The notes beneath the pieces are model-generated. The model did no database searches. It was not told where the DNA came from and saw only the letters and a list, made by a program, of their open reading frames with translations. From NCBI GenBank assembly GCA_009602725.1, contig WELB01000125.1:126346-160078 (forward strand): a DNA stretch of 33,733 nt. Direction: 5' to 3'. The position numbers and the translations under genes are program-made. Position 1 is the stretch's first letter. The number at the start of each line of letters is the position of its first letter. The DNA comes from Spirogloea muscicola. Taxonomy: Eukaryota; Streptophyta; Zygnematophyceae; Spirogloeales; Spirogloeaceae. Below, piece after piece: positions 20,916-28,900 of the stretch.

Positions 20916-21551
20916 NNNNNNNNNNNNNNNNNNNNNNNNNNNNNNNNNNNNNNNNNNNNNNNNNNNNNNNNNNNNNNNNNNNNNNNNNNNNNNNNNNNNN
21001 NNNNNNNNNNNNNNNNNNNNNNNNNNNNNNNNNNNNNNNNNNNNNNNNNNNNNNNNNNNNNNNNNNNNNNNNNNNNNNNNNNNNNNNNNNNNNNNNNNNN
21101 NNNNNNNNNNNNNNNNNNNNNNNNNNNNNNNNNNNNNNNNNNNNNNNNNNNNNNNNNNNNNNNNNNNNNNNNNNNNNNNNNNNNNNNNNNNNNNNNNNNN
21201 NNNNNNNNNNNNNNNNNNNNNNNNNNNNNNNNNNNNNNNNNNNNNNNNNNNNNNNNNNNNNNNNNNNNNNNNNNNNNNNNNNNNNNNNNNNNNNNNNNNN
21301 NNNNNNNNNNNNNNNNNNNNNNNNNNNNNNNNNNNNNNNNNNNNNNNNNNNNNNNNNNNNNNNNNNNNNNNNNNNNNNNNNNNNNNNNNNNNNNNNNNNN
21401 NNNNNNNNNNNNNNNNNNNNNNNNNNNNNNNNNNNNNNNNNNNNNNNNNNNNNNNNNNNNNNNNNNNNNNNNNNNNNNNNNNNNNNNNNNNNNNNNNNNN
21501 NNNNNNNNNNNNNNNNNNNNNNNNNNNNNNNNNNNNNNNNNNNNNNNNNNN
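20916..21551. other. Assembly gap, 636 N
   Basis: The gap begins inside a (GCC)n run on the plus strand and ends in a GC-rich, homopolymer-rich stretch. It probably removes the 5' part of CKS1. Long frames that pass through the Ns are not evidence of coding. Confidence 0.99.
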
Positions 21552-22378
21552 GGGGGCGAAGCCGGTGGGGAAGGCGGATGGGAGGGGGGCGGGGGGGCGC
21601 CTTGGCGAGACGTCCCGTGCCTTTCCGCGTCGGGGGGGCGCGCCCCCCCTCCCACCGTTGCCCCGCGCCGTCTCGCAGCCCCCTTTCCCACGCGCCGGGA
21701 AAGCGGAACGGGAAAGCGGGGGGGGGGCCTCCCCCCCCGCCCGTGCCTTCTGGAACGACGTCAGCTCTTCCAACGGGGATCACCGGAAAAAGCCCTTCTA
21801 GCTAGACGTCCCGTGTGCCTTTTCCCACCGTCGGGGGTGGCCCTTTGGGGTGCCCCCCAACCGCCCGCGGCGCCGCGCCGGTTCGGCCCCAAGGTTCCCC
21901 CGCCGCGGAATCTTGAACTTCCGCCCCCCCAATCGTCCGCCCCCTCCCGCCCGACGACTTACTGTCTGCCGTCCGACGGCTTACTGTCTACTGTCCGATG
22001 ATCCACCGTCGGCCGCCCGTCGCCGCTGCCGCCGCGGCGGCCGCCGACGGCGCCACGCGCCACGTGTCCACGTGGCGTATCTCGCACGCGCCACGTCAGC
22101 GGCTGGCCCCCGGAGCGGGGACTGGGCGGAGCCGTCGCATCGGACGGCGCCCGCGGGGCCGGCCTCGCGGGCGGCGCGGATCGTCGCCGTCCGACCGCCG
22201 CCCCGGCTGTTGGGGGCCGCGGGGCGGGGGATGTGGGCTGCCCCCCGGCCACTGGCCCCGGCGGTGGCCCTGACCCCACACCCCCCACGTGGTTGCCGAC
22301 CCCCATGCTGCCCTCCGGCACCCTTAATGGTTCTCCCACGCCACCCGGCTCTAGTTCCTTGTCCTTAGTTCCTTCCTT
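21552..22378. other. Very GC-rich block with homopolymer runs, no supported gene
   Basis: Open frames exist in most phases because stops are rare, but none is recognisable. Features seen: ACGTCCCGTG twice (near 21610 and 21806), a G10-CCT-C8-type inverted run at 21718-21740, a TTACTGTCTRCYGTCCGAYG near-repeat at 21959-22000, and the double G-box at 22058-22077. If CKS1 exon 1 lies in the gap, this would be its upstream region. Confidence 0.4.
22058..22077. promoter_or_regulatory. Palindromic double G-box
   Basis: CGCCACGTG-TC-CACGTGGCG: two CACGTG hexamers in an inverted repeat with 9-bp arms and a 2-bp spacer. CACGTG is the core bound by bHLH and bZIP factors in the green lineage. A CACGTCA core follows at about 22092. 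It may belong to the CKS1 upstream region, but the gap prevents a firm link. Confidence 0.5.
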
Positions 22379-22381
22379 TCT

Positions 22382-22409
22382 CTGGGCTAGCCAATCATAG
22401 CCATCGCCC
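22382..22409 (-). repeat. Dispersed hairpin repeat, copy 6
   Basis: The reverse complement reads GGGCGATGGCTATGATTGGC then TAGCCCAG. It matches the consensus with one base changed in each arm. Confidence 0.6.
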
Positions 22410-22444
22410 ACTACCGGGAGAGTCTTCCTTCTTGATCCTTGTCT

Positions 22445-22469
22445 TGTGGGCTGGCTTTCCACAGAGCCC
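22445..22469 (-). repeat. Dispersed hairpin repeat, copy 7
   Basis: The reverse complement reads GGGCTCTGTGGAAAGCCAGC then CCACA. It is divergent, but keeps the CCAGCCCACA end shared with copy 2. Confidence 0.45.
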
Positions 22470-22730
22470 TCGTCCGCTTCAGATGAGTGGCAATCTTGTA
22501 TGTGCTCACTCGTGGGTACTAGTGTGCCCCTTATTGCCTTGATCATTTTGTTGTCTTAGCCCCTGTCAGGATTGTCTTGATTCTTCTTACAGAACATATT
22601 GGCCTCCTTTTCATGCCATGCGTGCCGTGCACCTTCTCGTTAGCAAGGCTGCTTTTCCTCCTGGCCTTTCCGCCGCTCGGCCCTGCATACGCTCTGCCTC
22701 ATCAATCGAGAAGTGCGTCAATATTGCGGC

Positions 22731-22760
22731 CGATGGCTGTGATAAGCGAGCCCAAAAAGG
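22731..22760 (+). repeat. Dispersed hairpin repeat, copy 8
   Basis: CGATGGCTGTGATAAGCGAG followed by CCCAAAAAGG. The order GATGGCTGTGA, GAGCCC, AAAAGG is the same as in copy 3. Confidence 0.65.
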
Positions 22761-22823
22761 AAATGACACTGGGGCCAGAAAGGCGCTCGCAGCTACGAAG
22801 TGGCTACTTCTGATGGGTTAGCC

Positions 22824-22929
22824 GCAAGTTGGAGTAGCTAGCAGCAAGAAGCAGCCTGCCCGCAAATTCAAAAGCCTGGGAGTGGGCAGCTGGGAGTAAC
22901 AGCTGCAAGTCGGAGTAGCTAGCAGCAGG
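22824..22929 (+). repeat. 81-bp-period direct repeat
   Basis: GCAAGTTGGAGTAGCTAGCA at 22824 and GCAAGTCGGAGTAGCTAGCA at 22905 differ by one base. The 81-bp period keeps the minus-strand frame. Confidence 0.8.
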
Positions 22930-23018
22930 ACAAGTGTCTACGTCGGTATCCAGAAGCAACAGCTGATTGCGACCTGTCCGCAAAGAAATGTCAACGCCTG
23001 GGATTGTAACGTGAGACT
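22905..23018 (-). repeat. Inverted repeat pair, left member
   Basis: About 114 bp that matches the reverse complement of 23787-23902 at most positions with small indels. Shared landmarks include CCAGAAGCAACAG, CCTGTCCGCAAA and TGTCAACGCCTGGGA. The members are separated by about 770 bp. Confidence 0.8.
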
Positions 23019-23786
23019 CAAGAATGCAATCGAACACCTGAGCAAGCGATCGGGCGGCTGTTAAGCAGAGCCGCTCGCCCTGCTGCCCTTGACACCGGGT
23101 CAGCGCTCGCCGTGCGAGCTGATGGAGGAGGTCAAGCCACTGAGTCTTCAACGCCCCGTGGGATTGGATTGCTAGCGCGACTACTTTGATGCGTGCCGGG
23201 TTTGCAGCCTTGCCGACTGCCTGGCCTGCCCCCTCTACCGATTTGGATGGTCTATTTGGCGTGATGCAGTGCAAATGTGGGGAGCGCAATGCTGACGCAT
23301 CGGAGTTGACACCGATGTGCATATGGGAGGAGAGAACAGGCACCCACGACAACAGCAACAGCAAATTCGGCTGGAGGTTGCTTACCTCGTGGCCAGAAAT
23401 AGCGTCCATCATGTCACCCCAGATGGAGACCGATGGTCGTCTTCACACATGGCGGGCCGATGTCGTCACTATCACGCCTAGGAAGGGCTGCCTACTTGAT
23501 GGGACATTGTCATCGCAGACAGAACGCAGCCTGACCAATGGAGTAGGCGGGTCATGAGGTCGGCAAGGCTGCGGGCGCGCCAAGGAGCGGAATTGCAATG
23601 GTCCACCCAGCAGGCGAGATTCTTTCTCGCTAGCAAATAGTAATCCACAGGGCTTTCGGGACTTAGTAGCTTGACTTCCCCTGGCAGCTCAAAGTGCCAT
23701 CGGTGATCCGGTTTGAAGAGCAGCAGTGTGAGTAGTCTGGCTGCAATCCGCCGGGTCGCTCGCTCAGGTGTCCTGACTACGTATTA
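23019..23786. other. Spacer between the inverted repeat members
   Basis: Contains the rest of the 202-codon minus-strand frame and a 123-codon plus-strand frame from 23186, neither recognised. No transposase motif is visible to me. Confidence 0.4.
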
Positions 23787-23902
23787 AGTCTTACGTCACG
23801 CTCCCAGGCGTTGACATACATTTGCGGACAGGCCGCAAGTGGCTGTTGCTTCTGGATTTCGACGTAATACTCTTGTCCCGCTGCTAGATACTCCGACTTG
23901 CT
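23787..23902 (+). repeat. Inverted repeat pair, right member
   Basis: This is the partner of 22905-23018 in the opposite orientation. Read on the plus strand it codes YVTLPGVDIHLRTGRKWLLL, the same phase as the left member read on the minus strand. Confidence 0.8.
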
Positions 23903-25032
23903 GTTGATAACTAGAAAGTACATAACCATTCAACTTCGCCACTTGCGTAGCTGCGTGAATTGCATGTCTCGGCCCCTTCGCTTCTCGTCATTTTCTTTTG
24001 GGCTGGCCTCTCACGGCCATCGCCCCCTTCTAGAAGTGATTACTACCGCCCCCGCCGACTGTTGAACAATTGCTTCTTCTCCTGGCGAGCTCATCGACTC
24101 GCTTGGCCACGGTCCAAAGCCCAGACCTGTCCTGTATATTGAACAGGTTGACAATCACAATGACTACCTCAACAGGCTCAAACCAGGGACTCTGACACCG
24201 TCCCAAGGCTACCATTGCTACTGCGCCAGCTCCAACGATGCGAGTCTCCAAGATGGACGTAGACCAAGCTTTCTCTTAACGCGGCCCATCTGCATCAGGC
24301 AGCATCGATATCCTTGACTGGTCTACTGCCATTGGTCTATCCTTCCTCCGTGGTCGCATTTCCCGCCCTTCATCATCGGGGAGTCCTCCGACCAGCATAT
24401 TCAGGACAAATTCGTTGTTGTTTCCCCTCCCCTTCTTTTACCATAAATCATCACCCTCCAGCTTTGAGAAGCTGGTATTGGTGCGATCACCATCCCATCC
24501 AAAGAGGAGATACTTCGAGCTGCCTATTTTGCATGCACTCCCAAAACCCTCCTTATGCAAGCTCCGGTCGACAGCTGAGGAGGGGCAATGATTAGTTCGC
24601 TGCGGCAATCGTGTTCACTGGCTTGTGCAGCGGGCTTTGCTTCAGCACATCCGACCTCCGGATTGTCCAGTGTGGGCTTGCTGCTATCAATCTCCCGCCT
24701 TCAAGCCTGAGCGGCTGTTGCCTTTAAGTAACATGAAGCAAAATACATTCTCTGGATATGAGATTGGAACCCAATCTAGTGGAATTGGAATCTTGTATAT
24801 GGCGGTTGGCTTTCTTCTCGGTAACAGCAGTTCTTGCGCCGTAAACGGACGGTATGATATGGTACTCGACATCGCACGCGAGCCCCAGTACAACGACAGG
24901 AAGAATGCGGTTGCTGATATGTCGAAAGCGGGTGTAAACGCCAGAAGCTGTTACAGACCGGGGGAATGGAGTGTGTATTAAGTGATGGAGTGGGCGTGTT
25001 CACAGACAGGAGAAAATGCGTGTATATTAAGA
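23903..25032. other. Repeat-bearing spacer, no supported gene
   Basis: It holds one hairpin repeat (23995-24030) and then about 1 kb with only short frames. I see no conserved protein or RNA gene. It leads into the retroelement fragment at 25033. Confidence 0.45.
23995..24030 (-). repeat. Dispersed hairpin repeat, copy 9
   Basis: The reverse complement reads GAAGGGGGCGATGGCCGTGA then GAGGCCAGCCCAAAA. It is one of the copies closest to the consensus, with the AAAA tail. Confidence 0.7.
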
Positions 25033-25199
25033 GATGGGGAGGCCATGTGTGGCCAAGTACAAAGGCAAGCACATTGGACAAATGTACGTCACCTGCTGCT
25101 AAGCTGACCCGCTCAGTAACCACGAGTCAGCACATAGAGGTCGCTAGCTGATGCTCGAATACCGGACGGCAATTGACTAGCTCTTGTGCCAGCAGCTAA
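25033..25199 (-). mobile_element. Retroelement fragment, short version
   Basis: The match to 17497-17565 runs to CACCTGCTGCTAAG (25090-25103) and continues without a break into the match to 18206-18316, including TAAGCTGACCCGCT, CAGCACATAGAGGTCGCT and CGAATACCGGACGGCAA. The minus-strand reading ERVSLAAGDVHLSNVLAFVL spans the point where the long copy has 640 extra bases. It is cut by the lone N at 25200. Confidence 0.6.
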
Positions 25200-25200
25200 N
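25200..25200. other. Single ambiguous base, probable assembly join
   Basis: Retroelement sequence lies on the left and a GCC/GCG-rich block starts directly on the right. The retroelement match stops exactly at the N. Confidence 0.6.
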
Positions 25201-25944
25201 CGCATCCGAGGCGCGCGCGGCGCCGGAGGCACCTGTCACGGGAGCGGCCGCCGCCGCCATCGTTGCCGCCGCTGCCGCGGCGTCGATTCGCCGGCGGCGT
25301 GCTGCATTGCCGGCAGGGCGTTGTCACCGTCCCGATGATCCGGCGACGGCAGGGCCAGCCGGCTTCGCGAGCGGCGGGCCCTGGCCGCTGGATCCTTGGA
25401 TACAGCAAACGCGAGCCGAGAATTGCGGCGGACGCGGCGGCGGCGGCGGCGGCGGCGGCTGCATTGCCCGGGTCCGGCCGCAGAGCAGCGGCATCGTCGG
25501 CTGCCGCAGCTCTCGCAGGCGGCAGCTGGGCCATTGTGACCATGGGCCCCGGCGGCGCCTGGCGGGCGACGGCGGCGACGGCGTCCTCGCTCCACCGTCT
25601 CCAAGCCGTCGGCATGATCCGCGCTTAATGTCTCGGCGCGCTGGCGGAGGCGAGCGGCGCACCGCCAGGAGGCGACTGCGGAACTGGCCAGTGGCAGCAG
25701 CTATACAAACGGCCTCTGCAATGAGGGTGCCTGGCATGGGCCTCGACGATACCGCCGCCGCGGCCGCCGGCGCCAGCGGCATCGTTGCCCCGAGGTCCTT
25801 GTCGTCCTACTCGCGCCTCAGAATGTCTTGCAGCCTCAGGAGCAGCCTTGAGCAGCCTGAAGCCGCTGTAGATGCTCAGAATCACGGACTTGAGATATGA
25901 GGACATCTAAAGTAACGAGCTCGTGCTCTCTCACGGTCACGACA
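25201..25944. other. GC-rich block with overlapping open frames, no assigned gene
   Basis: Frames of over 100 codons exist in several phases on both strands, all rich in Ala, Arg and Gly because of GCG/GGC runs (for example 25430-25465). A plus-strand frame continues to 25900 (ending DAQNHGLEI), and a minus-strand one starts MPLAPAAAAAVSSRPMPGTL at 25782. I cannot tell which, if any, is coding. It may hold the 5' UTR or an upstream exon of the RabGAP gene, or the start of a divergent gene cut at 25200. Confidence 0.35.
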
Positions 25945-28900
25945 ATGATACCGAACGAAGGTTGCATTCAGATAACGTTCTCACAAGCGAGGAGAAGGTG
26001 AGGTGAGGAAAAATAGTTGGCGACATTCTGCTCAGTAAGGAGGCAAGCATCAGCTGACTGGGGCTGTGTTGTTACTCTTGTAGGCCAGTAAGGCCCGTGG
26101 AAAAGGTGGCGAAGCCGGAGGGGTTCTGGAATCATGCAAGGGTTGCATTCAACTCAACGTTTATGACAGACGCTCAAGTCGATGCCTTTCGATCAAAAGG
26201 TGAAGCACTCCCAAGTTGGTCAGTGTCGAGGTGGAAGCTTCTTCTTCGGCATCCGAGACATTTATCCCGGACCCCTAGAATGTGACGTGAATATGCAGTC
26301 AACCTGGCTAGAGAATTGCAGTGCAGGCTACAATGCAATTGCTGGGATCCATGCGAGCTGATGTGCTCTCTTTGTTGATACAGAACCTTACTTGTGTGCT
26401 TCTGAGCAGTGACTGCTGGTTGGAATGCTGTGCTTAACGAGGAGAAGGCCCTTACCCTGCTACAAGATTCTCCAGAAAGTTTGCTCACGGCAGAAGCAAA
26501 CGCTCAGGAGAATTATAATATAGAAGTTGAAGGCCAGAAACTGGAGGAAAACGAAGCAGAATCATACATGACAGCCATGCGAGCAGAGTGGCTGGCCTTG
26601 CTCAAGAAAGAAATTGCGCTGCTCTCTGTATGCAAGCTCCTCATCTCCTCAGCAAGCTGCCCGTCTGGTCAGCCTTGTACACGATACATTGCTGTCTCTC
26701 TTTTCATCTGACCTTCCAATCAGTGTAGTGTAACATGATTTCTCGACAAGGTTGCTTCCACGATGCACCGATGAGGTCCAGATAGACATAACATATTCTA
26801 GCCCCAATTCTGCCCACATTTTCATTCATAAGGTTGTCAGTAGCTTGGCCTGCTTATCTTGCAAGCTTGGAGCTGATAATCACCATGTCCTCTCAATCAG
26901 GCCGAGCGAAAAACACACATGTCAGAAGATGGTAGCAGGCACTCAAAGCCAGGGTATAGTGTTCCTTCTCTGCATTCAGGAAGTGACAGCATTGCTCCAG
27001 CAGTTGCTGCAGCCAAGCAGTTGCTGCAGACACTGCCAAAGCCTCCCACAGAAGTCAATCCCAGTCTGGCAGGTATGTTACTGTTACTGTGTAAAAATGA
27101 TAGCCGTGCAGTGGCGTGTGGAGATTACCATGTACGAACAATTGTCTCAGATGTAGTGCCACACTGTTGTTTTATTGCTGCAAATGCCTATCAGAGGCAT
27201 GTATAGGGCCAGGAGATGATCTTGTTTTCCTGACTTAAGAGTACATCTAAGCAGGTACCTCTAGGCCAGCTTGTGGTACACAGAGCTTAGTTGCTGCATC
27301 TTATCCTAGATTGACGCTGAGTGAATAGCTCTATAAGTGAACATCTTGGCTCATTCTGCAGGCAAAAGGAGAGTGTCGCGATACCTACATTCCTTGTCCA
27401 AAGCACAATTTGCTAAGGATCTGTCTTATACTGAATCGCGAAAAGATGACATCGATCCTGCTGCAACAAGCATGGTTACTTCCGCTCAGCAGAAGCAGTC
27501 CTTGAGACGTCTGCAGAGCCTGCCAGCAGAAAATCCATCACCAAGTTCAGCGGTCACAGTGGCCGACAAGGGATGGACCAAGAAGCTCAGATGGCGCAGC
27601 AGCATTGCCACTGCAGAGAATCCTACAGGAATCAGGTTAGCAGGTAATCAGCTGAAGAATGATTCTTGTACCTGTGAATTCTTCTACTCATCTATGGTGA
27701 TACAAGTAAGGCATCTTGTTATAGGACCCAAGCTGTGGATGTATACTGGCTCATTATACTTACAGGTAAGGAGTCTCCTTGTCTCCTTGTCGTCTTAAGG
27801 ACAGCGTTGGACAAGCCCAACCTGCCAGCATCACCAGCTGCTGTCAAAGCCAGAAGAGCTGTGCTGCAGAGAAAGACCAGTGGTGTGAGGGCAGCCATCG
27901 CAGCCGCTGAGGCTGCTGATACAGGAGGGAAACGGATGAAGAGGGTGTGGGAGAAGATGAGGCGGATCATCTTGGGTTCACAGAAGGCTGATGCCGACAA
28001 GGTAGACAGCGCTTACACAGATTGCATCATGCTTAATGTGGTGACGGACAGATACTTCAGAGAAATAAATAAGACGTTGCGAATTGTTGTTATTAGACTG
28101 TGAGATCTGACATAATGCAAGCTATTACAGCCAAACCTCTTCACCAGCATCTGTGATTTGAGTATTGTTGAACATGTTGTTGCTGAAGAATTAACCAGTG
28201 CTGTAGGACTGATCCAGCTCAGTAAGAGAGTGTTAGGCGCCACTCTTAGTCACTGCTCTGCGTTGTTCTGCAGGTACTTGAGGTGAACGTACTAAGCGAC
28301 TTATTAAGGCGAGGAGAAATCCAAGGCACAAAAAGGGGTTCTACATGGGTTGCCTTGGCTGAGCGGGATGCAGATGTAAGGCATGATAGCGAGGCAGCAG
28401 CTGTTATATCGATGTTTGTGCTCTTTGTGTCTCTATTTCTGGTCAAAGATGTCATCAGCATCTTGTTCAAGGCCTGCCTACATCAGTCCAGCACACTAAC
28501 ATCGGGTTGTAACTGTGAAATGTGTAGGCAAATGACTTAATGAGTCGTACGCGATATAAGGACCTGTTGCACAAGCCATCCAAGTTCTCCAAGTGAGCGG
28601 CGATGATGATGCTACTGCTGCGATCTGTTCCTATGGCAGCAGTGCGTCCTCTAAGGGCCTGTAATCGGCTGATCATGAAGCTCTTTGGGAAGTGATAGTT
28701 GACATAACAAGGGTTGGATCTGACAGGACTTTTCAACTTTGAGACCGTAAGCACTGAATCATCTAGTGATTGCTATTCCACCTTTGGCAGGGAGATTGAG
28801 CGAGACCTTCATCGTACATTCCCTGATCACGCGCTCTTTATTGACAAGGACGGACCCGGCCAGAGAGCACTTTACAACATCACACATGCATACTCGGTCT

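Larger units (their letters stand above)
22804..23412 (-). other. 202-codon open frame in repeat DNA, unrecognised
   Basis: Not a known family to me. It contains SHVTIPGVDISLRTGRNQLL followed by LLDTDV, which recurs on the opposite strand at 23787-23902 as YVTLPGVDIHLRTGRKWLLL then LDFDV. It also has an in-frame 27-residue period near its end (AASYSDLQL, then AASYSNLRL). A frame conserved between diverged copies suggests descent from a mobile-element protein. It lacks a sensible start and clear introns, so it is probably a fragment. Confidence 0.35.

Noticed and set aside
20469-22001. Frames of 280-450 codons that cross the 636-N gap on both strands
   Set aside because: Unknown bases contain no stops, so the length is an artefact. 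Only the CKS1 exon at 20469-20781 is supported.
23186-23557. 123-codon plus-strand frame between the inverted repeat members
   Set aside because: It opposes the longer minus-strand frame that has a conserved paralogous segment, and shows no motif of its own.
25184-25900. 238-codon plus-strand frame as the N-terminus of the RabGAP protein
   Set aside because: It starts at the lone N, overlaps equally long frames in other phases, and I found no donor that joins it convincingly to the exon at 26084. The shorter exon at 25945-25997 fits in phase.
28714-28754. Short open segment before the TBC exon at 28791, with an acceptor and a GTAAGC donor
   Set aside because: Adding it after the exon ending at 28592 gives an in-frame stop, whereas joining 28592 directly to 28791 keeps the phase and the domain. 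It could still be a poison exon.
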